Position numbers and translations under genes: made by a program. DNA of 64,000 nt from a virus. Location of the stretch: IMG/VR virus record IMGVR_UViG_3300006793_000024, positions 1 to 64,000 of that record, one strand, 5' to 3'. The notes beneath the pieces were generated by a model that did no database searches, was not told the origin of the DNA, and saw only the letters and a list, made by a program, of their open reading frames with translations. How positions within the stretch are numbered: position 1 is the first letter of the stretch; every line of letters begins with the position of its first letter. Shown in pieces: positions 37,301 through 47,400 of the stretch.

Positions 37301-40300
37301 TTGGCCTTATTAGGGGCGAAAAAAATAAGCTCATTGCAAACTATATAGACATAAGAGGGGTGAGCGATACAGGCTTTCTTGATATTATTGTAACAAAGAA
37401 GGATAGACGCTTTAATGTTACCTATGATTCCGTTGTTCGAAAGAGGCTTACTGTTGATTTTGAAGATACAGAGGAAGATTCTGAAATAATAGACGAATCC
37501 ATCGTTAAGTCGAGACTCTTCTCTTCTGAAGATAATATTTTGGCGAAAGAAGCGAATAAGCTTATTCCTAAGATTATTGAAAAAGATGATGGGACTAATC
37601 GATTCGTTCCATTTCCAAATATTTTTCCGGCTAGTTTAAATCTTTCTCCAATCCCTTTAAGAACAGGTTCATACATTGGGAACGATGACGCTTCTAACGT
37701 AAATTCTTATCTAAACTTTCCAAATCCAATAAAGATATTTCCAAGTGTAGATTTAGTCTTTGGAGCAGAAGAGCCTAAGATAGAAGGTGGCGAAGAAAAG
37801 ATAGCTTACGGAATGCTTCTCTCAGATATAACAATAGGTCCCGAAAGAGATAAGGCATTTGGAGAGATTGTAAAAATAAATACAAGTGGCTCTTCAGAGG
37901 TTCTCTTGTCGCTATCTGATGTAAGCGCTGGAATAGAAAGGATAAGAGAGCAGGGAAGCGCTCAGCTGAAGGACTTAAATGCAGAGAAGGAAGCCCTTAA
38001 GGCAAGTAAGGATGACCCGGAGGGTCTTCTTTCTGATGAGAAGATTCAGGAGATTGACGGAAAGATTCAGGCTATCGAAGAGAAAGAAGCAGCATATAAT
38101 TCTGCGTTAACAGCAGCCGACGCTGCCGTGCCCGGAACGTCTGAGGTATCCGCAGACGACAGCGCAGCCTCTACGTTGGCCGCTGGAGCCGCAGGCGCTG
38201 CGGAGGCCACAGGAGCCGTCGTAGGGGCCGCAAACGATGCCCTAGGATTGCTTGAGGACGGACTTGCGCTGATCCAGACGTTGACTGACAAGCTATCAAG
38301 CTTAACCGGGCTCGCAGGACAGATAAGCGAAGGATTAGAGCAAAGCGCTTCTGCTATGGGGCCGAGAGAAAGCGACTTTAGTCGAGTTAATATTAAGAAT
38401 ATTTTTATAGACAAAGAATCATCTATTCCAACTTCGTTTATCGACATGAGCGACGATGCTACGAAGGCAAAGCTTGTTTTGGATTTCCGCTTTGGGCAAA
38501 CATCTGCAATTAAATTTAATGTTCCAGAGATAATTAGGATTATTGGAGATGGTGGCGATGAATATGTTCCAGACCATTTAGCCGGAGGAAGTGGGGATAA
38601 GCCCTTCTCTAAATTCGTATTAAAATCAGGACAAGTATTCTACATAGTAGCAGAGGGGGCTACCAGAAATACAAAGATAGAGCTGGGCGGAAGGCGTATC
38701 AAGATCCTTGAGATTACTCCAGAAAGTATATATCTAAAGTTTAAAGTTAAGGCCCCGAATTTGTCAAAAACCTCTGCCTTTGGTGGGGATGACTGCATTA
38801 CATTGGCGTTAACAAACTCTAGCGAGAAGCACATACAGGTTGCCCGCCAAATAGGTAACGATATTGCAATAGATTTAGATAAGAAGATTGGAGACAGCAT
38901 TGATGGAGGGTCAAGAAACAAGCGCGGCTTACCAACGGATTTAAAGGAGAAGCTGTCTGATAGGCCGCTGAAGTTTACGTCTGTAATCTTAGACAAGGCG
39001 AATGTTCCTAAGGAGTTCATTCAAAGCTTTTGCGATATGTCGTTTCACTTAACTGGAGAGTTGGCTCTGCAGTTAAGAAATTTCAAGGTCTTGCTTGTTC
39101 CGATTAAAGTTATATTCTGCATCATAGACGTTATCTGTGCTCTGCTTAATCCGATAGCTCTTGTTTTCGCCATAATCAGATTATTCTTGTGCTTGTATGA
39201 TTTGATTCTATTGCTTCCGCAACTATCAGTCCCGGCAATGTTATTGGCGCTCGTTCTTCACGTTATCGAATTGCTTCTTTGCATCATCCTGAAGGTCTTG
39301 AGTACTGTTAACGCAATTAATGAAATATCCACTGCAATTAAAAACGCAGTAGAGCAGAGGAACTACCCTGCTATAATAGCTCTTGAGGAAACGATTAGTG
39401 AGCATCTTGCGAGCCTAGAGGCCGATCTTACTGTTTTGGATCCAATTCTTAATATCCTGGCCTTATTCTTAGAGCTACTAAGTTTAACCTTCGCATTCCC
39501 ATGTCAGATTAAAACAGACGCCGATGAAGAGGCCTGTATAGATCCATCTCAATTGGCCGGATTAATCATGAGCAAGGTTGTTCCGGCCGGAAGAATAGTT
39601 CCGGATGCGCTTCTTCCTATGGCTCAAACGTACACTACTCTTCCGGTTGATGACGTAGGTTCGGCAGGGAATACCCCTCCAGCAATTTTTGATCTTGGAA
39701 GTATCTTATCGGAAGTATCAGAGCAAGGTTCCGGTGTTGAAATTGTATCTGACAATACCGGATTTGGCGGAAGGCCTTTGCCCGGGATAAGGAGCAGTCT
39801 GACGGGAGACAATATTTTAATTGAAGAGGGAGGCTTTTTCGAGGGAGACTTAGATGGAAACGGAGAGCATGATAACGTTAATTACCAAAGCCTAAGGTTT
39901 AATGGAGGAGACTTTGAGGGAACTTTTGGACTTTCATTTTCAAGATCAATAAAGGAGTTCGCAATCTTCACAGGACCTGACCCGAGAATGGTTTGGTTTG
40001 AATTTAATGAGAGTGGGAAAACTGCTCCACATGCCTTTATTCCATTTTTCGCTCCATTTTTCGACAAAAAGACTATAGATAATTTACAAACATTGGATTC
40101 TCCTCCTAGCTTTTTGAAGCCAGACGGCAACTCTCTGAAGATAGCAGGAGATATGGATGACATAGGCTTTGTCTCTCCAATTGATGGGGCGTCCGACAAA
40201 GATGCAACTGGAGGATTCTTTTTAGAACGAGGGGCCGATTTAAATGGAGCTAGAACCTACCAGCCTAAGCCGCTAACTGTAACATTTGAACTTCAAGAGC

Positions 40301-41907
40301 CTGGAGTAAACCCTGATACTTTATCTGCCGAATTTACTCCGGTTGAAGTGACCAAGACATTCGGATCAATCCCAATGATCGCCTTGATAGATGACGAGTT
40401 TAATATCTATTTTGTCGAAGCGCCCGGTACTGGTCAGGGGGGAATTATAGTTGAGGATGTGAACGGAGTTCCTGCAATAACTGCTATTCACGCCAAAATG
40501 ATGAACTTTCCAACTGCGCCCAAGAAAGCCTTTACGGTAGAGGGCCGAGAAATATACCTGTCATTTGCAGAGCTGAATCCCGATCCCGCCTCAACCCAGG
40601 CTGCCTCTCTTGAGGCTCTTGAGAATGATCATGAAATTAATGCTGGAGAGATACTAATTTGGCAGCAAGCCAATTATAATGCAATTGCAGGCAGTGCTGA
40701 TCAGCCTTTCGAATTTTTTGCAGATGGAACTGCTGTAGGTGACTACGATTATGTTGGAGGTTCACCAGCGGACATTGACGCCATAACAAGGGCTGCCAAT
40801 ACGATTAATGTCTTTGACTTCCCCAGGCTTTATGTGGTGGATATGCGTCAGTTATCTGGAGATATTGCAGCAGCATGTGGTGCGTCTGGCCCAACGGAAC
40901 TTCTTCTCGATCTTCCTGGCTTTACAGAGCCTGACAAGATAGAGGATAGCATCGGAACCCTTACAGATTGTCTTGAGGCCTTTTTAAGCTTCTTTCATAG
41001 TGAAGAAGAGGACTCCGAGGGAATTCCAATTGGGATAATTCCAAAGATAAGGAATTCGTTAGAACTCGGAAAGATTCCCAGTCAGATTTCCGTTCAAGAT
41101 GTAGTTGCTCAGTACAACACACTTAAAGAATGTTATGAAGATGAGGTAGACAATATTTGCGGATTTGTAATAAATCCATTGAATACTTCTTTTAAGATTG
41201 AGAATGATGATGATGAAACTGCTCTTGCAGAATTTGTGAACCCAGAGCAGGAGGATCTTGCAACACTAGCTGGTTTCGATATAGTTGATGAGCTAGAGTT
41301 CGATGAAGAGCTTGCAGGGTTTCCTCAAATAACAGGGGCTATGGAGTATGCTTCCGGAATAGGTGATTCGGCAACAGTAGCGGTAGGGAGTAAGGCCATC
41401 GTCAAGATAATTCCAAGAGATTGTTATGATGAAGTTTTGGCTCCAGCGCTTGACCTCACAGACTCTATCAAAATTGACTTTCTAAAGGATGAGACGGGAG
41501 GGGCAGAGCTAGTCGCTGCAACTTCCGAAGATTCTTCTGTTATTTTCGAAAAAGAAGGTGGAGAGTATACCTTCGCGGTTACTGCTCCTGCAGCAGGAAA
41601 AGTTCAAATAAGAGCCACAATATGCTCAACCGTTGTCCAGGCGGTTACCGACCGAGGAATAGTGGATCCAAGAGTGGAGGCTGCAGAGGTAGAGGTTGAT
41701 TGTGTGGATGATTCTACAATTACTGTCGCAGAAGCAAGTGAGGAATTTGCCCCCGGAGCTTTATCGAAAGTCGACAGAATCTTAACAGTTCTCTTTGTCC
41801 CGGCAGTAAGCACTTCTGGAGTCGGCTATGGAGATGAGGACAGAGAAAATAGCGCGAAGTCATCTAAGCCATCGCCTCAAACATTCGGAACGAAATTAGA
41901 GAATTAA
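34309..41907 (+). CDS. 2532-residue baseplate protein with internal hydrophobic helix cluster
   Basis: Begins with agga upstream of ATG 34309. Residues 1-1200 are beta-rich structural sequence with Ig-like stretches. At about 1208-1268 a charged coiled coil (EKEALKASKDD, IDGKIQAIEEKEAAYN) leads into an Ala/Gly-rich GC-rich segment (about 1270-1310) and an amphipathic helix. Residues about 1590-1670 hold several long hydrophobic stretches (VPIKVIFCIIDVICALLNPI, ALVFAIIRLFLCLYDLILLL, MLLALVLHVIELLLCIILKV), and another is near 1715-1734. These look like transmembrane helices. An Ig-like domain is near 2365-2440. Located between the spike and wedge genes, it is probably a baseplate protein. The helix cluster could insert into the host membrane after contraction. 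Confidence 0.65.
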   Translation: MASSSKILLDLIGPISQSEDFSKISINCSEEDEFVSSAGLEGAKYEVLFPKASSEEDVVPLIGGAIMKLSLGNELKPLGPLKSSRYDAPVKALEKYISSTGIGSVKAGSGEQRLSVLTAARVAINKALQNMPNITTGLNSNQIPTVYLSSLRGSYSGVSDVNNSISESGKSRLSSMSKIGGLKFIPFDKVKTILEALTFDPEDFENEDYGLSNYVGLSGKTFRELRIQSKSQELSSNPDEIAQILLDLFPIFHIEEKFLEGKRSKDIVGYCTAIDNDIYIKTPDISGRNSSGITNLEVEDEEDSLFFCLELANKQTKDYKALAFEYAAPPDIKIEDGEKGYPLNKAPVSISIFADGHDSSFKYFLSPIISPKQSPSLPKEFVKISGAVEMFTAPVISLPYFDPENKDLKPIISFDDSEHGTSVESIFSDLSAYLLSSGSPIITNPSSYYAQKSLGLPLSVSLNAIGVPNITSLLGELNRPDMLMGSRDFSKETYIKNDRKWFNQKICSAKSLMVSVCPNILTDISQVPANWIRLEPKASGEYIDLSVPYDHDGLSKRGLSGYSPSVTHQFALYAMDEYGQIVRVPGENISISPQVSIIEGVTPDGFAGGLLLGSDVTSMTLSLDREVTDASVRIFSDLNTSEEINVSDIAISSQGSGIIISSSEPLVESLFENKTGIYYIQVVSEDGSASDNLGPIAIFPDFTDLPARPEDKIEFKVLDGLTAPRFGKEIDSIPLLMDGEASAEIILKYSRPVFREGLPLYGYIGILNDSERNNLSILKEDIGWTADNPSSSPLALTTLSSTPLIVPTKMEYVFGTDDFSRINNHKVKLKFPGPGAKLNISRFNELVGEDRGEGDLEFLEYPRAYIILSNKRIHDKISLGASDFAMIPIGSTGKNGEKPAFINPPYVNALAMKLSNVGIGNSKSFSNVTRSSLEPYRDYISGINIDELEDESELRTNNKIARLSVLFEGYSDEPRISRSYKVSIGSGANVKKIRGKRLGLIRGEKNKLIANYIDIRGVSDTGFLDIIVTKKDRRFNVTYDSVVRKRLTVDFEDTEEDSEIIDESIVKSRLFSSEDNILAKEANKLIPKIIEKDDGTNRFVPFPNIFPASLNLSPIPLRTGSYIGNDDASNVNSYLNFPNPIKIFPSVDLVFGAEEPKIEGGEEKIAYGMLLSDITIGPERDKAFGEIVKINTSGSSEVLLSLSDVSAGIERIREQGSAQLKDLNAEKEALKASKDDPEGLLSDEKIQEIDGKIQAIEEKEAAYNSALTAADAAVPGTSEVSADDSAASTLAAGAAGAAEATGAVVGAANDALGLLEDGLALIQTLTDKLSSLTGLAGQISEGLEQSASAMGPRESDFSRVNIKNIFIDKESSIPTSFIDMSDDATKAKLVLDFRFGQTSAIKFNVPEIIRIIGDGGDEYVPDHLAGGSGDKPFSKFVLKSGQVFYIVAEGATRNTKIELGGRRIKILEITPESIYLKFKVKAPNLSKTSAFGGDDCITLALTNSSEKHIQVARQIGNDIAIDLDKKIGDSIDGGSRNKRGLPTDLKEKLSDRPLKFTSVILDKANVPKEFIQSFCDMSFHLTGELALQLRNFKVLLVPIKVIFCIIDVICALLNPIALVFAIIRLFLCLYDLILLLPQLSVPAMLLALVLHVIELLLCIILKVLSTVNAINEISTAIKNAVEQRNYPAIIALEETISEHLASLEADLTVLDPILNILALFLELLSLTFAFPCQIKTDADEEACIDPSQLAGLIMSKVVPAGRIVPDALLPMAQTYTTLPVDDVGSAGNTPPAIFDLGSILSEVSEQGSGVEIVSDNTGFGGRPLPGIRSSLTGDNILIEEGGFFEGDLDGNGEHDNVNYQSLRFNGGDFEGTFGLSFSRSIKEFAIFTGPDPRMVWFEFNESGKTAPHAFIPFFAPFFDKKTIDNLQTLDSPPSFLKPDGNSLKIAGDMDDIGFVSPIDGASDKDATGGFFLERGADLNGARTYQPKPLTVTFELQEPGVNPDTLSAEFTPVEVTKTFGSIPMIALIDDEFNIYFVEAPGTGQGGIIVEDVNGVPAITAIHAKMMNFPTAPKKAFTVEGREIYLSFAELNPDPASTQAASLEALENDHEINAGEILIWQQANYNAIAGSADQPFEFFADGTAVGDYDYVGGSPADIDAITRAANTINVFDFPRLYVVDMRQLSGDIAAACGASGPTELLLDLPGFTEPDKIEDSIGTLTDCLEAFLSFFHSEEEDSEGIPIGIIPKIRNSLELGKIPSQISVQDVVAQYNTLKECYEDEVDNICGFVINPLNTSFKIENDDDETALAEFVNPEQEDLATLAGFDIVDELEFDEELAGFPQITGAMEYASGIGDSATVAVGSKAIVKIIPRDCYDEVLAPALDLTDSIKIDFLKDETGGAELVAATSEDSSVIFEKEGGEYTFAVTAPAAGKVQIRATICSTVVQAVTDRGIVDPRVEAAEVEVDCVDDSTITVAEASEEFAPGALSKVDRILTVLFVPAVSTSGVGYGDEDRENSAKSSKPSPQTFGTKLEN

Positions 41908-41908
41908 A

Positions 41909-43891
41909 ATGGCAGATATTCTAAATACGATAGGAGAACTTATTGGGCTGGCATCTTCGACCGGAAATGTGAGCGAAGAGACATTTCTTGGAACTGCATT
42001 GCAAGAAGCAATTGGGGCTTTAGAGGGAAGATATAATGTAGATCCGTTTCTGCATGAGTCCAAGGGCGATGAATACGAGAAGATGTTTTCAGAGATAGGC
42101 GAAAACTTTGGAACATTATTTGCAGAGCTGAATAAAATTAGATCATCATTTTTGCCCTTTGAATTAGCGAAAGAAGTTCCGACTGTAGAAGGAGAGAATC
42201 TTAACTTCAATGAGATTGTAAATTCAGAGTCGGTCTTAGAATCATATGAGAATGCTTTCTTCAGGATGCTGGGAATGCCGTCCTCGGCAAATATTCAGGA
42301 TAACGTTCGACTTACTTATGTAACTGCTAGCGGCGCGAAGAAAAAGACCGGGTTAAACAAAGAGCAGTATACTGCCGGAAGGCTTGATGTAAGGCAGCTT
42401 GGAAAGAATAGTCGTCCAGAAGTTCTTGGAGATGAGATATATAGCCTTAGCAAGGCTAGCGATCCGTTTTCCAAGCTGTCCGATTTGGGCCTACAGCAAC
42501 TTGACTTGTTAAGAGAAATTCTTTTGGATCTAAAAAATCTAAAAAATATAAAGAATAAAGCGACAAAAGATGCAGGAGAGCTTTCAAGAGGAATATATAC
42601 AAAAACGGTAGAAGCGACAAAGGAAGAGTCTGATTTGACAGAGCGGAGCAAAGAGAGCCTTAAGTCGTGGACTGAGCACTTTGGGGAAGGCTCGACTCTT
42701 TCTGAAGATGAAGTAAATGAGCTTGCAGTGCCGATGATCTTAAGGAATATATTTATCGAGACTCTAAGGCTTTTGGAGCCAACTATTCGCGTACCTGCAG
42801 AGATTATTTCCGAAATAATCTTTGACAGCGAAGTTTTGGGGAAAAAAGACATTAGCGTTAGAAGGCTTGACTTATCCGAGAATTTTTGGAAATATCACTA
42901 TTTACTCTTTCCGCCTATACAAGATGAGAGAATTGAAAAATGCATCAATGAAAGCGAGAAGATAGTCGCTGAACCTTTTCTGCCTAAAGCACTAAGGGTT
43001 ATAAATAGTAAGAAGATGAAGCCTACTCTGTTGGAAGCCGTTATAAGAATAAGGTTAGACGTAATCTCTGGAACACATGTAACTTATCCGCGAAATGGAT
43101 CTCAGGCCCCTACTTCGATTGGCCTTGCGTCTAAGAGCATGACCTATGAGGGTACGAGAGATCAGCTCGGTCTGTTAGAAGCCTTGTTGATTACTAGATT
43201 ATTCTCTTCTTTATATGGAATGGCCCTTGACATTAAGAGCAAAGTTAAGTCTATGCATGTTGTGCAGGTCAAAACTGGAAGAAAGACTAAAGACGAAAAG
43301 AAGAGTGATGCTCAGGCCAACGCTCACGTCGATGGTAACGTAAAAAGTGAAGAGCAAAGACAATTTGAATTGATCAAAACTATTGAAGACTCAATTTTTT
43401 TGCTATTAGGTGAAAATGCTTCTCCAGAAGTTTTGGACTTACAAGCTGGCACGGTAAGATCCTCGGCTATAAAGGAAGCACATCTTATGAGCGCTGTTTT
43501 GGCGGCAATAGACGTTCCTAGGCGATGGGCTGTTTCTAAAATAGACAATATAAACTCAAGGAACATTAGGGCTGCAGATAAGGCGGATAAGGCTAGAGAA
43601 GGCATTGGCAGCAAGCTGGGGGTTTCTAAGGGCATTGGGTCTATAGATGTTTTGGTTTTTATAATAGCCTTTTTCTCTGTCCCTGTTGACGTTCTGATCT
43701 CGTTATTAAACCAGCAGCAATTTGCCTATATGAAGTCGGAATTTCCCAAAGGGTTTTTCGACGGCTTCCAGCTAGAGCTGAACATGGGAGACGCCGTTCA
43801 AAAGATTTCCGACGCCGCATTTGACGGATATGAGCTAGTAAGGTTTATCATTTCCAGTGAGGGCGTGGAGCTATTTGTCTATAACGATTAG
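41909..43891 (+). CDS. Baseplate structural protein with C-terminal hydrophobic segment
   Basis: 660 residues, one base after the previous stop. Mostly helical and charged (FSKLSDLGLQQLDLLREILL, LKNLKNIKNKATKDAG). A strongly hydrophobic segment at about 575-600 (IDVLVFIIAFFSVPVDVLIS) resembles a membrane span. No family recognised. Its place between the 2532-residue protein and the gp25-like wedge gene suggests a baseplate component. A 74-base gap follows, with ggga about 14 bases before the next start. Confidence 0.6.
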   Translation: MADILNTIGELIGLASSTGNVSEETFLGTALQEAIGALEGRYNVDPFLHESKGDEYEKMFSEIGENFGTLFAELNKIRSSFLPFELAKEVPTVEGENLNFNEIVNSESVLESYENAFFRMLGMPSSANIQDNVRLTYVTASGAKKKTGLNKEQYTAGRLDVRQLGKNSRPEVLGDEIYSLSKASDPFSKLSDLGLQQLDLLREILLDLKNLKNIKNKATKDAGELSRGIYTKTVEATKEESDLTERSKESLKSWTEHFGEGSTLSEDEVNELAVPMILRNIFIETLRLLEPTIRVPAEIISEIIFDSEVLGKKDISVRRLDLSENFWKYHYLLFPPIQDERIEKCINESEKIVAEPFLPKALRVINSKKMKPTLLEAVIRIRLDVISGTHVTYPRNGSQAPTSIGLASKSMTYEGTRDQLGLLEALLITRLFSSLYGMALDIKSKVKSMHVVQVKTGRKTKDEKKSDAQANAHVDGNVKSEEQRQFELIKTIEDSIFLLLGENASPEVLDLQAGTVRSSAIKEAHLMSAVLAAIDVPRRWAVSKIDNINSRNIRAADKADKAREGIGSKLGVSKGIGSIDVLVFIIAFFSVPVDVLISLLNQQQFAYMKSEFPKGFFDGFQLELNMGDAVQKISDAAFDGYELVRFIISSEGVELFVYND

Positions 43892-43965
43892 AGCCTCCTT
43901 CTGAGCCTTGCTTTCGTGACATTTCTATTATTTTTATAACAAAATAGGGAGTCTAAGTAGATAAT

Positions 43966-44397
43966 ATGTCTTTTGATCTAAGAATAGAAAATGGAGATTT
44001 GAAAATAAATGCTGATGGCACGTTATCTACCGTAGCTGGCAACTCGAAGCTGAGGCAAGATATTTTAAAAATCTTGCTTACAAGTTTGGGTGATAATAAA
44101 TTTCATCCGAAATATGGAAGCCACGTTGGAAAGCTCCAGATAGGAAGCTATGTTGACGAGAGGATTATATCTTTAGATATAGAGTCATCTGCAAGAACTG
44201 CACTCAGAAATTTAATGTCTCTTCAGCGGTCACAGTCTAGAAGACAATCGCTATCTCCTGGAGAAACTATTGTAGATATCTTGGGCTTAGAAGTTACGAG
44301 AGACAAAGCTGATCCGAGATTGTATAACATATTTATTTCAGTAGCAACTCAATCATTAGATAAGATAGAAAGCTCTATAACAGTAAGAATAGCTTAG
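43966..44397 (+). CDS. Baseplate wedge protein, gp25/gpW family
   Basis: 143 residues, a usual length. The sequence follows the gp25 pattern: an N-terminal strand pair (FDLRIENGDLKINADGTLST), a helix (SKLRQDILKILLTSLGD), the F.PKYGS loop (FHPKYGSHVGKLQIG) and a C-terminal strand (LYNIFISVATQS). gp25 proteins form the inner baseplate and nucleate the sheath. Directly followed by the baseplate J gene, which is the conserved order in myophages and contractile injection systems. Confidence 0.85.
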   Translation: MSFDLRIENGDLKINADGTLSTVAGNSKLRQDILKILLTSLGDNKFHPKYGSHVGKLQIGSYVDERIISLDIESSARTALRNLMSLQRSQSRRQSLSPGETIVDILGLEVTRDKADPRLYNIFISVATQSLDKIESSITVRIA

Positions 44398-44405
44398 GGG
44401 AAAAG

Positions 44406-47400
44406 ATGGCTACGTTTAGATCATTTAGCGAAATAGTATCTACAATGCTGCAGAGGTTAAGGCTCTCTCAGCCGAGCCTAGATACAAAGCCCGGTTCTGT
44501 CTCTAGAGATCTCTTCGTAGATCTTCCTGCAGATGAGCTGTCAAGGCTATATTCTGCTCTAAACCTAGTCTCAGAGAAACAATCCCTAGCGTCCTCCATA
44601 GGAAGAGATTTGGAGCGCTTAGGAGCTAACTTCGGAGTCTTCAAAAACTCTGGAACATTGGCTAGCGGAATTCTTATTTTTGCAACCAACAGTCTTACCT
44701 CAGATATCTCCATCCCTAGCGGAACTACAGGGACTTCAAGAGGGGGAATCAGCTTTCGAACAGTAGGTAATTATGTAATGTCTTCGGCGGATAAAAATCG
44801 CTTGGCAGCGAATGCCTCAAGGCTCAGAAAGTCACTGAACATTGCAGGGCTTAATAGCGCTTACGCCATAGAGGTTCCAATAAGAGCCATTAGGCCTGGG
44901 TCGGCAGGTAACGTGGGTTCGCTACAAATAATAAACTCTAACCTTCAAGGTGCTGCCTCAGTCGTGAATTTAACTCCGACTACTGGCGGAACAAACCAAG
45001 AGAGCGATGACTCTTTTCGTGCCAGAATTTTAGCCATATTCAGCGGAGCAAACACGGGAACTTCTGCTGGGTACAGAAACTCAGTATTAGGAGTTTCTGG
45101 CGTCCTAGATGCGCTAGTCGTTGAACCCGGTAACTCTCTTATGCTTAGAGACGGTACGGAATCAATAGAGCTTGATGACGGGACTAGTAGAATTTTAAGC
45201 TCAGGAACAGGCGGAAAGGTAGACATATATATATTGGGAAGAAAGATAGAGGCTATTTCTGAATCATATGTATTCACAGACCTATCTGGCTCTGGGAATA
45301 TTTTCGATGAAAGAAACGACTATATACTAGGCCAGTCAAATCAAGACCTCACTAGGACTTCAGAGGAAAGGCGAGTCCAGGCTTTCAAAGAAGGCCTTTT
45401 GCCAGCGCAACCCGTAGATTCCATGGTCTCTGTAGTTGGAAGTTCCTCTGGAGCTTTGACCGAAGCATTTTTGGATCAAAATGGAGTTAAGCGCGGAAAC
45501 TTTGAGCTTCAAAAAGATCTTAATCCAGAAACGGGAGGAAGCCCGTTTGGCTTTGATAAGATTCACTTTATTTCAAATAAAAAAGAAGTAGAAGCAGAGC
45601 CTGTAGCGAAAGGAGAGTCTTATGGATTAGACTCATTGGAGTTTTCAGATCTCGAAAGTCTTAGCGGAGTATATGTAGACTCTAACGAAACATCTGAAAA
45701 TTCAGACGTAAGTACTGCCGGATCAGAATTTATTAAATTGCGCCAAACACCTATCGTCAGAGTCTCTAGGGTCCAAAATAAGACTACAGGAGAAGTATAT
45801 TCCGTTGTAAACCAAAATCTAGGTGAAGACGGCCTAAACAGAGACGGAATAATAAAGATTTCCGGACGATCACTTCCGACTTCTGCAGATATTTTAAGTG
45901 TAAATTATACTTGGAGAAAGTTTTTCGATAAACACATCGACTTCTCCGGAGGAAACCAGTTTCAGTTTAAGACTCCATTCGCAGTAGATGTAATTGATTG
46001 GGCTCAAAGCGGTGGAGTTTCTGGGGAAAAGTCAATCATTGAGAAGACAGATGATGGCCTAAACTTTCAAGTAACTCTAGATTACGATATAAGCAGGGCT
46101 ATCTCTGTATATTCGAGAACTGAAGCAACTGCTATCGTAGCAACTGTTGACGCATCTGGAGCAATTGGAGTAACTCTTTCTGCTGCAAGCGAAGCGGTTA
46201 GCGAGGGAATTTTATCAATAAAAAGAGACAGTGATCTTCTGGAGGTTTATAACACGGAAGAAGGAGATGGATCCTTTAGATCTAGGGTTATCTACTTCCC
46301 GTCAGATACTTCTGCAGAGATAGGCGATACCGTTACAGTTATTTATAATAAGAAAGAATTATTTGATATAAAAGACTCAGACGGCTCTATATATAATAAT
46401 GTCATTATTCTTCCATCAGAAGGTATTTTGACAGAAAATGGTCTGTTCTCTCTAGTCGAAGATGCTTTCTTCTCAGAGGAAGATATTTATGTCGATTATG
46501 TATTAAGTACTAGAACCGTATATCCCAAGATAAATCTATCCAACCTTCCTATAACAGAAGCGGCTTTATCAAATAGGCTGACCTCATCAAGCGGTACTGG
46601 CTCAAGCAGTTCAAATCAGCCAATATTCTATGACTATAAAGCTGATTCTAGCTTAACGCCAATTATTAAATTTTCTCCAACGCCAGTCGCCGTCGAGGTT
46701 TCTGGAATAACTAGCTCCGGAAAAATAAAGCTAACAGGAATAACTATTAATCGCTATACTTTAGATGTAAAAGTAGGCAACTCAGTAAGCGGTCAAATTT
46801 TTAATTTGGAAGCTGATTTAAAATCAGTTCTGGGACTAACATCTTTGCCTACGAATATTGGAATCGCCAGAGTAGATGCAGTAAGCCTTTTGGATGAAGA
46901 TGGAGAAGTAGAAGCTTCTTTCGATATCCTTGGCTCCTCGCTAGAGGACGTGACCTATTCCGTTGGGACAGCCGCTGAGGATTCTTCTCTGAGTAATTAT
47001 ACGTTCGTCATTCCTTCTACTCCAGATAATAACTCAATCTCCCTATCTGCTGGAGATATAATCAGAGTTGAGCTGCTAGTTTATGATTCTAATGGTGCTG
47101 AAGAGATATTCTTCTCAGGGTCTTCCAAGAAGACTACTAAAAATAGATTTGGCCATATAGAGAGGGTATCTGTATCATCTGGATTTAGATCTAGCACAGG
47201 CAATCTGGTTGGCTCTATTGAGTTAAGCGCAGACAATCAACCAGATATTGGGGATACCTATAGCGTTGATTATAACTTTTTTGCGCCAAAAGAAGGAGAA
47301 CGAATCAGTATATCGTATAATGTAAATAAGCTCATTATTGACTCTACCATAGAAGCGGAAAGAGTAAGGCCTGTAACTGCGGACATTTTGATAAAAGAAG

